A stretch of 42,988 nucleotides of DNA from Planctomycetota bacterium (GTDB lineage Bacteria > Planctomycetota > Phycisphaerae > SM23-33). Of this stretch, positions 23,833 to 32,205 are shown one piece after another. The stretch is from the NCBI GenBank assembly GCA_012729725.1, contig JAAYCO010000085.1, positions 1 to 42,988 on the forward strand, in the 5' to 3' direction. Positions within the stretch are counted from its first letter, which is position 1. The number at the start of each line of letters is the position of its first letter. The notes beneath the pieces are model-generated. The model did no database searches. It worked only from the letters and a program-made list of their open reading frames with translations, and was not told where the DNA came from. Position numbers and translations under genes: made by a program.

Positions 23833-24992
23833 AAATCGCCTGGGTTATCGAGCAGATGAACACGAGCAACGGCGGGAAAGAGACATCCACCGCGCAGGTC
23901 GTTGGCGCACTTGCCGATGCCGGGCACGAAGTTGTTATTCTCTGCCAGAAGGGTTCATGGTCGCATCCCGGCGTGACGGTCAATCAACTGGGCGTCCGCG
24001 GGCCAACGCGACGCGCTCAGGCTGCGAACTTTGCTTCAGACGTGGTGTCGGCGGTCAACGCAGGCGGTTTTGACATCGTGCACACTGTAACGCCGGTTAA
24101 CGGAGCGAATGTCTATCAACTGCGCAGCGGCTCAATTCCCGGCCAGATCGAAGCCGGCAGCAGGCGCTGGGGTCGCCTTGGCTTCGTGCGCAAGATGCTT
24201 GCGCCCTTGAGCCTTCGCAGGGCTCTGCTTGGCAGGATTGAGAAGCAGATGGCAGCCCAGCCGGGCGTGAAGTTTCTGCCGGTCAGTCGGATGGTCGCCC
24301 AGGAGCTTGCGCAGCATTACGGCCTGGGCAGTCAGGTCTGCGTGGTGTACAACGCGGTGTCGGGGCCGTCGGTCTCGCCCGACCAGCGGGCAAAGTGGCG
24401 ACGCGAGCTGCGGGCAAGAATCGGGGCCTCGGACGACGCGGTGGTTTTCGTCACTGCCGCCAATAACATGCTTCTCAAAGGCGTGCCGCAAACGCTACGC
24501 CACTTCGCCCGCTGGCGTGATGAATCCGCCCGGAAGGCGCCGGCAAGACTTGTGGTGATTGGCGATGAGTCCGCCCGTCGCATGGGCAGGCTTGCGGCGA
24601 GGCTTGGCGTCAAAGACGAAGTGGTGTTCGTGCCGCACGTGGATGATGTATTCCCGTGGTATTCCGCTGCCGACGCATGCATTCTGTTAAGCTGGTACGA
24701 CCCATGCAGCCGGGTTGTGCTGGAGGCGCTGCGATGGGGCCTTCCGTCCATCACAACCGTCTATAACGGCGCAGCCGAGGCGCTAGCGCGCGGTGGCGGC
24801 ATAGTAGTCTCTTCTCCCGAAGACGCCAGGGCTGTTGTGGCTGCGATGGCCGAACTTGCCGACCCGTCTCATCGCCGCCGCAGGATCGAGGCATGCGAAT
24901 CCTGCGTCGAGGAGATATCGATCGAGCATCACGTTGCGCGGTTGCTGGAAGTGTATGAATCTCTGGTCCGGCGGCGAATCCAGCAAATGTGA
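23829..24992 (+). CDS. Glycosyltransferase family 4 (WaaG-like)
   Basis: A 387-residue GT-B fold glycosyltransferase. The first Rossmann half opens KIAWVIEQMNTSNGGKETS; the second half has RLGVKDEVVFVPHVDDVFPWY, DACILLSWYDPCSRVVLEAL and GLPSITTVYNG. The E of VVLEAL is the family's EX7E nucleotide-sugar site, and the sequence continues to a GGGIVV segment. It resembles WaaG, which transfers glucose to the LPS core, but the donor and acceptor cannot be told. Translation starts at TTG 23829, behind AGGAGG at 23818-23823, overlapping the kinase stop codon. It is co-transcribed with waaF, the core kinase and plsY. Confidence 0.9.
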   Translation: MKIAWVIEQMNTSNGGKETSTAQVVGALADAGHEVVILCQKGSWSHPGVTVNQLGVRGPTRRAQAANFASDVVSAVNAGGFDIVHTVTPVNGANVYQLRSGSIPGQIEAGSRRWGRLGFVRKMLAPLSLRRALLGRIEKQMAAQPGVKFLPVSRMVAQELAQHYGLGSQVCVVYNAVSGPSVSPDQRAKWRRELRARIGASDDAVVFVTAANNMLLKGVPQTLRHFARWRDESARKAPARLVVIGDESARRMGRLAARLGVKDEVVFVPHVDDVFPWYSAADACILLSWYDPCSRVVLEALRWGLPSITTVYNGAAEALARGGGIVVSSPEDARAVVAAMAELADPSHRRRRIEACESCVEEISIEHHVARLLEVYESLVRRRIQQM

Positions 24993-25702
24993 TCCAGGAT
25001 GTGCTTGCAGTTGCTCGTCAAGTGCGCAAAATTGCGAGACCTATGAATCTTCATCCAGCGACCATAGTGATACTGTCGGCGGCAGCGTCTTACATAATCG
25101 GCGCAACGCCGTTCGGCATGATCATCAGCCGGCTAAAAGGCGTTGACCTGAGGAAGTCGGGCAGCGGCAACATCGGGGCCACCAACGTGGGCAGGGTTCT
25201 TGGTCGAAGGTGGGGCTACCTGTGCTTTCTTCTTGATCTGGCCAAGGGGCTGGCGCCGGTCGTGGCGGCAGGGATGATCTCAGACTTCGCGGGCATGTCG
25301 TTTCTGCTTAAGCAATTCGTCTGGCTCGCGGCGGGTCTTGGGGCGATCCTTGGTCACGTGTTCACCTTCTGGCTCGCCTTCCGAGGCGGCAAGGGCGTGG
25401 CGACGGCGCTTGGCGTGGTCCTTGGCGTGTTTCCATACCTCACGCTGCCTGGGCTTGCTGCCTTTGGCATTTGGATCGCCGTGACGCTGATAACGCGATA
25501 TGTCTCGGTCGGCAGCATCGCCGCGGCGCTGGCGTTTGCGCCATTATTCGTAGTGATGAACTACCGAACGATAGGCGAACTGGCGCCGCTGGCGACGTTC
25601 GCGGGTCTCATGATTCTGCTGATACTGGCGCGGCACCTAACGAACATGCGGCGGCTTCTGGCCGGCGTTGAGAATAAGATTGGAAGCAAGGCCGGGCGAT
25701 AA
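24989..25702 (+). CDS. plsY: Glycerol-3-phosphate acyltransferase PlsY
   Basis: A 237-residue (GTG start) or 219-residue (ATG at 25043) inner-membrane enzyme that transfers an acyl group from acyl-phosphate to glycerol-3-phosphate, the first step of phospholipid synthesis. Signature motifs are SGSGNIGATNVGRVLG, the GxxxGH helix (GLGAILGHVFTFW) and FRGGKGVATALG. About six to seven transmembrane helices are evident. The GTG at 24989 overlaps the previous stop (GTGA) and fits the coupling in this operon. The ATG at 25043 is closer to the first helix and typical PlsY length, so either may be used. An inverted repeat ending in TTTT follows. Confidence 0.95.
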   Translation: MIQDVLAVARQVRKIARPMNLHPATIVILSAAASYIIGATPFGMIISRLKGVDLRKSGSGNIGATNVGRVLGRRWGYLCFLLDLAKGLAPVVAAGMISDFAGMSFLLKQFVWLAAGLGAILGHVFTFWLAFRGGKGVATALGVVLGVFPYLTLPGLAAFGIWIAVTLITRYVSVGSIAAALAFAPLFVVMNYRTIGELAPLATFAGLMILLILARHLTNMRRLLAGVENKIGSKAGR

Positions 25703-25734
25703 CGCCTGCCGACTTCTGTTCGCGCCGGCCTTTT
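25688..25734 (+). terminator. Probable intrinsic terminator of the waaF-plsY operon
   Basis: AAGGCCGG (25688-25695) pairs with CCGGCCTT (25725-25732) and is followed by a short T run (TTTT overlap, then CC). The 5' arm overlaps the last plsY codons and the loop is about 29 nt, so it may be weak. Confidence 0.4.
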
Positions 25735-25759
25735 CCGTCAACTAACGAGGAGTCTTTGC

Positions 25760-28708
25760 ATGCCTCAAATGCCGCAATTAGTGCTCGCCACCGGAGACCA
25801 ATTGCATGGTTTCCGCGTTGTCTCAGTAACGCCCGTTGAGCCGATTTTCGCCGTTGCCTATCATCTGGAGCACATTGCAAGCGGCGCAAAGGTGCTGCAC
25901 GTTCATACCGAGGACACCGAGAACCTCTTCTCGATCAACTTTCTAACCCCGCCGCCGGACGACACGGGCCTTCCGCACATCATCGAACACTGCGTGCTGG
26001 CGGGTTCCGAGAAGTTCCCCGTCCGCGAGCCGTTCTTCGAGATGATAAAGATGAGCATGGCGACGTTCATCAACGCCATGACAGGCTATGACGCCACCTT
26101 CTATCCGGTCAGCAGCAATCTGCCGAAGGATCTTTTCAACCTGGCGGAAGTCTACTTCGACGCTGTCTTTCATCCGCTGCTTACCGAGCAGACCTTCCGC
26201 CGCGAAGGGCATCACCTTGTCGCAAATGAAGATGGCCTGCAGATAAACGGAATCGTCTATAACGAGATGAAAGGGGTCTTCAGCGATCCTCAAAGCAAAT
26301 TGCACAGAATCGCCACCAGAACCCTGCTTGAAGACACGATCTACGGCAAGGAATCGGGCGGCGATCCAGAGGCGATACCGTCGTTGTCCTATGACCAGTT
26401 CAAGCAGTTCTTCGAACGGTACTATCACCCTTCCAACGCCAGGTTTCTGTTCTATGGCAACATCCCCACGAGCGATTACCTTTCGTTTCTGGCGCCGCGG
26501 CTGGAGGGCCTTAGCAGGCAACGCGGGGTCGAGCCGATCACTCGCCAGGTCCGCTGGACCAAACCTCGAAGGGTCGAGGATGTCTACGCGATCGGGGCCG
26601 ATGAATCGCCGGCCGAGAAGACATACCTCTCGATGGAATGGATTGTCGGCGATGCGCTTGACCCTCAGGAGACCGTGGCCATCAGACTGCTGAGCCTTGT
26701 GCTGCTCGGAAATGACGGCGCCCCGCTGAAAAAGGCGATAATAGACTCCAAGCTTGGAGCAGACCTTATTGGCTCGGGTGATGAATCCGTGGGATTCGAG
26801 AACATCTTCCGCCTGACCCTGAAGGGTTCCGAACCAGACCGCATTGAGGAATTTGAGAACCTCGTGCTGTCCAAGCTTCGCCAGATCGCATCTGAGCCCA
26901 TTTCTCGCGAGGCGGTGGACGCAGCCTTTCAGCAGACTGCCTATCAATATCTCGAAATCGATTCGATGTTCCCGCTCAACGTCGCCATGAGGGTGCTTCA
27001 GTGCTGGCTGTATGACGCCCAGCCGCTGACGTACCTGAGAATAGGCGAGCACCTCGATGCCGTGCGACGAAGATACGAGCAGGACGATCGGATGCTTCAG
27101 AAGCTGATCGTCGAAAGACTGATCGACAACCCGCATCGGCTCTCAGTCGTCCTTAAGCCCGACCCAGCCCAGCAGGCGCGGGAAGAGTCCGAGCTGAAGG
27201 CGAAGATGGCGCTGCAGGCCGGCAAGCTCAGCAGCGACGACATGACGAGAATCAAGGTTGAGGCCGATCAGCTTGACATGCTCAACAGCCAGGCCAACTC
27301 GCCCGAGGCCCTGGCCTTGCTGCCCCAACTGAGCGTCCGCGATCTTCCGGCGGCGCCGCGAGAAATCAAGACTTCGCTTGAAAAGGTCGGCGGCGTCGAT
27401 CTGCTGGTTAACGACGTCTTCGCCAACGGCGTGAGTTACCTCGAGTTGGACGTTGATCTCCGCGGCCTGCCCAATGATCTTTGGCAACACCTTCCGCGAT
27501 ACTGTGAAGCCGTCGCCAAGTGCGGGGCAGCCGGAATGAACTACGAGCAGATCGCCGCAAGGCAGGCTGCCTATACCGGCGGCATTGGGTGCTGGCCGCT
27601 GTTCTCAACCAGCGCGACGAGCGGCGCGGGCGGCGTATGGAGCATGAGGTTCAGGCTCAAGACGCTGGATTCTCAAATAAAACCCGCGCTTGACCTCCTG
27701 CACGACCTGCTTTTCGAGGTCGATCCGCAAGACAAGAACCGCCTTCTGGACATCCTCAGGCAGACCCGCGCGAAGCACCGAACCGATATGGTCAACAACG
27801 GAAGCAAGACCGCGCGCACGCATGCCGGTCGAGGTCTGACGCCCGAGGGCTACCTGGGCCATCTTGTGCAGGGCCTGGGCCAGCTTGAACTCAGCGAGCA
27901 GCTTATCGGCAAGTTCGACAAATCGAGCGACGAGTTGATTCAGCGGATAGAAACGATCCGCGCCTTTATGCTGAACAGGCGAAGGGTGGCAGTCTCGTTC
28001 ACGGGCTCAGATGAGTCGGCGAATGCAGTTCGATCCGCCCTGGGCGCATGGGTCGGCGTCATGCATGATGAGGCGGTGGCGAGCGGTGGCGTGGAGTTTC
28101 CCGCATATAAATCGCCGCCGCGCGAGGGCCTGGCCGGGCCGATACGCGTCGCGCATTGTGCCGCGGTGCTGGCTGCGCCGCATTTCAGCCAGGAAGATGA
28201 AGCTTTTCTGACCATCGGCGCGCACATGGTCAGCATGGATTACATCCTCAGCGAGATCCGCTTCAAGGGCAACGCCTACGGGGCGTGGTTCAACTACGGC
28301 GGCCTCTCGCGGGCCATCAGCATTGGATCGTACAGAGATCCCAACGTCGCCCGCACGCTTGAGGTTATAGAGGCCGTCAAGGATTATGTCGCCAAGGCCG
28401 ACTGGACGCAGGTGGACGTGGACAGGGCCATAATAGCCACCGCAAAGGACGACGACCGGCCGATCCGACCGCAGGAAGCAACCGGCGAGGTTCTCTTCAG
28501 GCACAGGATCGGCCTGAGCTCGCAACTGCGAAAGGCTCGCTATGAACGATTGAAGACCGCCACCCCGCAGCGAATCAAAAAGTCGCTGTTGCACGTGCTT
28601 GAATCGTCGCTGCCTCATGCAGCCATCTGCGTGGTCGCGGGCAGGGGAATGCTTGAAGAGGCCAACAAGCAGATGTCCCAACCGTTGGATATTAAGGATA
28701 TTCTTTGA
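25760..28708 (+). CDS. M16C zinc metallopeptidase, PreP/Cym1-like
   Basis: A 982-residue cryptdomain-type peptidase of the insulinase/presequence-protease group. The inverted zinc motif HIIEH is at 73-77 (GLPHIIEHCVLAGS), with His73 and His77 as ligands and Glu76 as catalytic base. The distal Glu ligand falls in INGIVYNEMKGVFSD. Length and the four-domain M16C pattern fit the peptidasome. FRLTLKGSEPDRIEEFENLV and the C-terminal YGAWFNYGGL block are typical of the second half. No signal peptide is visible, so it is probably cytoplasmic, where such enzymes degrade short unfolded peptides. The ATG at 25760 follows CGAGGAG. Downstream, yceH starts after 34 nt. Confidence 0.93.
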   Translation: MPQMPQLVLATGDQLHGFRVVSVTPVEPIFAVAYHLEHIASGAKVLHVHTEDTENLFSINFLTPPPDDTGLPHIIEHCVLAGSEKFPVREPFFEMIKMSMATFINAMTGYDATFYPVSSNLPKDLFNLAEVYFDAVFHPLLTEQTFRREGHHLVANEDGLQINGIVYNEMKGVFSDPQSKLHRIATRTLLEDTIYGKESGGDPEAIPSLSYDQFKQFFERYYHPSNARFLFYGNIPTSDYLSFLAPRLEGLSRQRGVEPITRQVRWTKPRRVEDVYAIGADESPAEKTYLSMEWIVGDALDPQETVAIRLLSLVLLGNDGAPLKKAIIDSKLGADLIGSGDESVGFENIFRLTLKGSEPDRIEEFENLVLSKLRQIASEPISREAVDAAFQQTAYQYLEIDSMFPLNVAMRVLQCWLYDAQPLTYLRIGEHLDAVRRRYEQDDRMLQKLIVERLIDNPHRLSVVLKPDPAQQAREESELKAKMALQAGKLSSDDMTRIKVEADQLDMLNSQANSPEALALLPQLSVRDLPAAPREIKTSLEKVGGVDLLVNDVFANGVSYLELDVDLRGLPNDLWQHLPRYCEAVAKCGAAGMNYEQIAARQAAYTGGIGCWPLFSTSATSGAGGVWSMRFRLKTLDSQIKPALDLLHDLLFEVDPQDKNRLLDILRQTRAKHRTDMVNNGSKTARTHAGRGLTPEGYLGHLVQGLGQLELSEQLIGKFDKSSDELIQRIETIRAFMLNRRRVAVSFTGSDESANAVRSALGAWVGVMHDEAVASGGVEFPAYKSPPREGLAGPIRVAHCAAVLAAPHFSQEDEAFLTIGAHMVSMDYILSEIRFKGNAYGAWFNYGGLSRAISIGSYRDPNVARTLEVIEAVKDYVAKADWTQVDVDRAIIATAKDDDRPIRPQEATGEVLFRHRIGLSSQLRKARYERLKTATPQRIKKSLLHVLESSLPHAAICVVAGRGMLEEANKQMSQPLDIKDIL

Positions 28709-28742
28709 AAACGCGTTCACCCGCGTTACGAAGGACAGGCGC

Positions 28743-29450
28743 ATGCAGAATCTTGCCCCCGATGAAATCCGCGTTCTGGGCGTGCTGATCGAGAAGGAAT
28801 TGACCACTCCCGATCTGTACCCTCTGACGCTCAATTCAACCGTCAACGGCTGCAATCAGAAGAACAATCGCCACCCGGTGACGTCGCTGGACGAATCGGC
28901 GGTAATGACTGCGTTGGACGGCCTTCGGGACAAGGGCTATGTGGTTTTCGTTGACGCAATAGGCGCCCGCGCCAGCAAATTCCGCCAGCAGGCCCAGCAG
29001 GCTCTTGGCATCGGCGTTAAGGAGCTGGTGATACTTGCCGAGCTTATGCTTCGCGGCCCACAGACGGTTGGCGAGATCAGGACCCGCGCATCCCGCATGC
29101 ACCCGCTTGACTCGCTGGACGTGGTCTCAAACACGTTGACTCTGATGATGGATCGGCCCGAGCCGCTGGTGAGGGCGGTGGCGCCCGCGCCAGGAAGCAG
29201 GGCGCAGCGGTTTGCGCAACTCCTTTGCCCACAAGCTCATCCGCTTGACGCCGCCGTTGAGGAAGCGGCTCGCCGACCCGTCGCCTTGGCGGCTGGGGCC
29301 GGTGAACTATCGCAGCGAGTCGAGTTGCTCGAACGCCGTGTTGCTTCACTGGGGGCGGCCCTGCGAAAACTGGCCGACGCGCTCGGCGAGACCGATCCGC
29401 TTGAACAGGATATGGAATCTCAACCGGCCCAGCCGCCCGAACACACTTAG
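28743..29450 (+). CDS. YceH-family protein (DUF480)
   Basis: A 235-residue cytoplasmic protein. It opens LAPDEIRVLGVLIEKELTTPDLYPLTLNS and continues GCNQKNNRHPVTSLDES, the family hallmark, forming two winged-helix units that span about residues 1-165. The end (RVELLERRVASLGAALRKL) is a short coiled coil. The function of the family is unknown; the winged-helix fold hints at nucleic-acid or protein binding. The start at 28743 has AAGGA seven to eight bases upstream; the frame is open earlier but overlaps the peptidase gene. It lies 34 nt after the M16 gene. Confidence 0.92.
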   Translation: MQNLAPDEIRVLGVLIEKELTTPDLYPLTLNSTVNGCNQKNNRHPVTSLDESAVMTALDGLRDKGYVVFVDAIGARASKFRQQAQQALGIGVKELVILAELMLRGPQTVGEIRTRASRMHPLDSLDVVSNTLTLMMDRPEPLVRAVAPAPGSRAQRFAQLLCPQAHPLDAAVEEAARRPVALAAGAGELSQRVELLERRVASLGAALRKLADALGETDPLEQDMESQPAQPPEHT

Positions 29451-29565
29451 CCTTCGGGCCTTCAAGACGCCAAAATCAGGTCGAAACGCACCCTGGCGGT
29501 TTTCTGCTAAAGCCTCGTCCGGCAATGCCGATGAACTATGCGTAAGACTACAGGGTTGTGTATCT

Positions 29566-30135
29566 ATGCGTGATTTACGCCGCAAAGATGTGTTAACGAC
29601 GGGCGAGGTGGCAAGAATCTGTCACGTCGCGCCTAGAACCGTCAGTAAGTGGTTCGATACCGGTGAACTCAGAGGCTATCGGATTCCTGGAAGCAGAGAC
29701 AGGCGAATTCCTGTTGATCAGCTTACCGCATTCATGCGGCTGCACGGCATCCCGCTTGACTCGCTGGACGGCGGGACGTGCCGCGTGTTGCTAATCTTCA
29801 GAGATCCCCCTGATGACCTCATTCGCCAGGCTCGAGCCGGCAATCGCTATGAATTGCGTTCCGCGGCGAATTGCTTCGAGGCGGGCGTTCTTGCCCAGCA
29901 ATTCCGGCCTCACGCCGTCATCGTGGACGTTGAAGAGGATAGCGACGCGCTTGAAGTCTGCCGCAACATCAAGGAATGCCCATCCCTGGGATCGGCCTGT
30001 GTGCTGGCGGTATGCGCGGATGAGCAGCAAGGCAGACGACTGGAAGCAGGCGGGTTCCAAAGCTTTCTTGTCCGTCCGGTGAATCTGGAACAACTGGCCA
30101 GGGCGGTGGAACGAGCCACAAATCTTGTGATTTAG
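29566..30135 (+). CDS. HTH_17/BldC-type DNA-binding protein with pseudo-receiver domain
   Basis: A 189-residue regulator. Residues 8-60 are an excisionase/MerR-like helix-turn-helix (VLTTGEVARICHVAPRTVSK, GELRGYRIPGSRDRRIP). Residues about 70-189 have the alternating pattern of a response-regulator receiver. The phospho-acceptor region reads HAVIVDVEEDSDALEVC, and the usual KP dyad at the last strand is RP (SFLVRPVNL), so canonical phospho-switching is doubtful. DNA binding with signal input through the second domain is a reasonable inference. The start at 29566 was chosen to begin the HTH; an open frame reaches 29212 but lies antisense-like within yceH. The gene ends 158 nt before a strong terminator. 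Confidence 0.78.
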   Translation: MRDLRRKDVLTTGEVARICHVAPRTVSKWFDTGELRGYRIPGSRDRRIPVDQLTAFMRLHGIPLDSLDGGTCRVLLIFRDPPDDLIRQARAGNRYELRSAANCFEAGVLAQQFRPHAVIVDVEEDSDALEVCRNIKECPSLGSACVLAVCADEQQGRRLEAGGFQSFLVRPVNLEQLARAVERATNLVI

Positions 30136-30293
30136 CCGCGGACGGAGCAGCGGCTGCAGTGGATATGGACCGTCCATGGAGGGCGTCGAACCATCACGGG
30201 CCGGCGTCGGACGGTCCTTTGAAATCCTGGGGTGTGCGGCGGACAACTGGCGAGTGCGGACTTGTTCCGGCATTTGCCTGACCATCCAGGCAA

Positions 30294-30332
30294 GGGGCGG
30301 CGCGCGAGATAGCGCGCCGCCCCGATTTTCTT
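30294..30332 (+). terminator. Strong intrinsic terminator
   Basis: GGGGCGGCGCGC (30294-30305), loop GAGATA, GCGCGCCGCCCC (30312-30323): a perfect 12-bp GC-rich stem followed by GATTTTCTTC. It would end transcription from the M16-yceH-HTH unit. Confidence 0.85.
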
Positions 30333-30452
30333 CATAACAGCTAACGTTTATGTGTCATATTCCGGCGCCAGCCATGAATGTGACAGGCATAAACCTTAAC
30401 TGCTCTAAGCTCCTCAATGCAGCCCTCGCATAAACTTTTAGCCAATGGGTGC

Positions 30453-30481
30453 TTGCATATTCATGTCGGCGCAAATAACAT
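30453..30481 (+). promoter_or_regulatory. Promoter of the small lipoprotein gene
   Basis: TTGCAT (30453-30458), 17-nt spacer, TAACAT (30476-30481). The start would be near 30488, ahead of GGGAGG at 30498-30503. Confidence 0.45.
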
Positions 30482-30510
30482 TCATAGACACATTTTCGGG
30501 AGGTCTTGCA

Positions 30511-30858
30511 ATGAGATCGAGTTTTTTGCTGGCAGTTCTGGTTTTGGGGCTTGGGACTGGTTGCAGCAAGGTTATCAGTCTTACGGTGACCAACAACCTT
30601 CCCTCGCGTGCGAACGTGACCATTGATGGTCCGCAACGCAGTTCGGGAGACCTTGGATATGTATGCGCGGGCGGCGGCAGGGTTACGTATGACCTTGTTA
30701 TACCACGTCGAGAGCTGCCGGCCGTGCTGGATATCAAGGCTGGTCCCTACAAGTTTCAGTACACCGTGAGCGATGAGACATCGTCGCCGCTGTGGCTGGA
30801 ACTCAATCGCGACGGCATAGACGGGCCCAGGGCGGCACAGTACCCTACATATCCGTAG
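30511..30858 (+). CDS. Small lipoprotein of unknown function
   Basis: A 115-residue protein with a lipoprotein signal: [18 protein letters not shown], where LGTGC fits the lipobox with Cys18 as the lipidated residue. The mature part (about 98 residues) has beta-strand-like repeats of hydrophobic and polar residues ([31 protein letters not shown]) and could be a small beta-sandwich; I recognise no family. GGGAGG at 30498-30503 decides the start at 30511; the frame is open to 30445. It has its own promoter and a terminator-like hairpin behind it, so it appears to be a single-gene unit just before recA. Confidence 0.72.
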   Translation: MRSSFLLAVLVLGLGTGCSKVISLTVTNNLPSRANVTIDGPQRSSGDLGYVCAGGGRVTYDLVIPRRELPAVLDIKAGPYKFQYTVSDETSSPLWLELNRDGIDGPRAAQYPTYP

Positions 30859-30875
30859 CTAAGGCCTGTGCCTGG

Positions 30876-30923
30876 ACCGCGCACGGAGGCGTTTTCGGCG
30901 CTGGTGCGGTTTTTTATCTTTTT
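30876..30923 (+). terminator. Terminator-like hairpin after the small lipoprotein gene
   Basis: ACCGCGCAC (30876-30884) pairs with GTGCGGT (30904-30910), leaving a 2-nt bulge, and is followed by TTTTTT and more T-rich sequence. It probably ends the small lipoprotein transcript before the recA promoter. Confidence 0.5.
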
Positions 30924-30945
30924 GTTTGCAAATGCCAAACAAAAA
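30919..30945. promoter_or_regulatory. Inverted repeat over the recA -35 region, candidate operator
   Basis: TTTTTGTTTG (30919-30928) and CAAACAAAAA (30936-30945) are perfect 10-bp arms around a 7-nt spacer. The repeat overlaps the TTGCAA -35 box. It matches none of the LexA boxes I know from proteobacteria or Gram-positives. A damage-response operator is inferred; a bidirectional hairpin is an alternative. Confidence 0.5.
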
Positions 30946-30954
30946 CCGTACAGT
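30926..30954 (+). promoter_or_regulatory. recA promoter
   Basis: TTGCAA (30926-30931), 17-nt spacer, TACAGT (30949-30954). The start would be near 30961, giving a leader of about 32 nt with AAGGAGA before the ATG. Confidence 0.5.
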
Positions 30955-30992
30955 CCCCCGGAGCGGGCAAGGCTCGCGCCAAGGAGACAATA

Positions 30993-32060
30993 ATGGCCAA
31001 AGCAGTGAAGCCGACAAAGCAGGAAGCTGCCAAAGCAGTGACTGAGGTTGACAAGCGAAGAGAAGCGGCGCTCGACGCGGCCCTCAAGCAGATCGAGAAG
31101 AATTTTGGCGCAGGCAGCATCATGAGGCTGGCGGCCGACAGTATTCACTCGGTGCCGGGCATTCCCACGGGCGCCCTGAGCCTCGATCTGGCCCTTGGCG
31201 GCCAGGGCATGCCAAGGGGCAGGATATGCGAGTTGTTCGGTCCGGAAGGATCCGGCAAGACGACCCTCGCACTTCATGTAATCGCCAGCGCCCAGAAGGC
31301 CGGCGGCGTTGCCGCTTTGATAGACGCCGAGCACGCCTTTGACCCGACCTGGGGCAGAAAGCTTGGCGTTCAACTCGACACGCTTCTGGTTTCGCAGCCC
31401 GACAGCGGCGAACAGGGACTTGAAACCTGCGAGCTTCTGGTTCGCTCCAACGCCGTTGACGTGATTGTGGTTGATTCCGTGGCTGCCCTCATTCCAAAGG
31501 CCGAGATTGAGGGCGAGATGGGCGACCAGCATGTTGGTCTTCAAGCCCGCCTCATGAGCCAGGCCATGAGAAAGCTTGTAGGCGCAATCAGCAAAAGCAG
31601 AACCTGCGTGATCTTCATCAACCAGATTCGCATGAAGATAGGCGTGATGTTCGGCAATCCCGAGACAACTCCCGGTGGAAACGCGCTGAAGTTCTACAGC
31701 TCGGTGCGTATCGACGTCCGCCGCATAAGCACTATCAAGGAAGCCGAAACCGCCGTCGGAAATCGCGTTCGCGCGCGAGTTGTCAAAAACAAGGTTGCTC
31801 CGCCTTTCCGCTCCGCTGAATTCGATATTATGTTCGACAGCGGCATCAGCTACTACGGCGATTTGATCGACCTGGCCTCTGAGCAGGGAACTGTGGAAAA
31901 GCAGGGTTCATGGTATAGCTACGGCGCGGTTCGCCTTGGCCAGGGAAGGGAACAGGCAAAGAAGTTCCTTTCGGAGAACCAGGATCTGGCCGAGGAGATC
32001 CGCCAGGCGATACTTTCCAAGGGTCCCGGAGTGCTGCCGGTCGATTCCAAGCCTGAGTGA
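30993..32060 (+). CDS. recA: Recombinase RecA
   Basis: A 355-residue RecA protein that coats single-stranded DNA, drives strand exchange and, in most bacteria, triggers LexA cleavage. Walker A is GPEGSGKTT at 83-91; Walker B lies in [20 protein letters not shown]. The L1/L2 DNA loops include [19 protein letters not shown] and [20 protein letters not shown]-type sequence (here [18 protein letters not shown]). The C-terminal domain ends [12 protein letters not shown], shorter and less acidic than E. coli RecA. The start at 30993 follows AAGGAGA. The frame is open to 30792, but no coding pattern supports it. aroA lies 145 nt downstream. Confidence 0.98.
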   Translation: MAKAVKPTKQEAAKAVTEVDKRREAALDAALKQIEKNFGAGSIMRLAADSIHSVPGIPTGALSLDLALGGQGMPRGRICELFGPEGSGKTTLALHVIASAQKAGGVAALIDAEHAFDPTWGRKLGVQLDTLLVSQPDSGEQGLETCELLVRSNAVDVIVVDSVAALIPKAEIEGEMGDQHVGLQARLMSQAMRKLVGAISKSRTCVIFINQIRMKIGVMFGNPETTPGGNALKFYSSVRIDVRRISTIKEAETAVGNRVRARVVKNKVAPPFRSAEFDIMFDSGISYYGDLIDLASEQGTVEKQGSWYSYGAVRLGQGREQAKKFLSENQDLAEEIRQAILSKGPGVLPVDSKPE

Positions 32061-32092
32061 TAGGCGGTACTCATCTCTGTTTTGTCCCGCTC

Positions 32093-32133
32093 TGTGTGCG
32101 AGGGAGTTTCCCCGCGGAATCCCCTCGCACACA
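32093..32133 (+). promoter_or_regulatory. Long hairpin between recA and aroA
   Basis: TGTGTGCGAGGG (32093-32104) pairs perfectly with CCCTCGCACACA (32122-32133). Inside the 17-nt loop TTCC and GGAA can also pair. There is no T-tract, so it may be a processing, stability or attenuation element rather than a terminator. Confidence 0.45.
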
Positions 32134-32205
32134 TGGCAGCGGGCGATCGTCAGTACTATTGCGTGAGATAGTGCGTTCGCATACGATGTGCCGCAGAGGT
32201 GAGTG

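Larger units (their letters stand above)
30136..30510 (+). other. Intergenic region with a terminator and a promoter
   Basis: This 375-nt stretch holds no ORF with a ribosome-binding site. It contains a perfect 12-bp hairpin with T-tract (30294-30332) and the TTGCAT/TAACAT promoter of the next gene (30453-30481). Between 30136 and 30293 is GC-rich sequence with a GGACCGTCC palindrome (30161-30169) and nothing else I can name. Confidence 0.6.
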
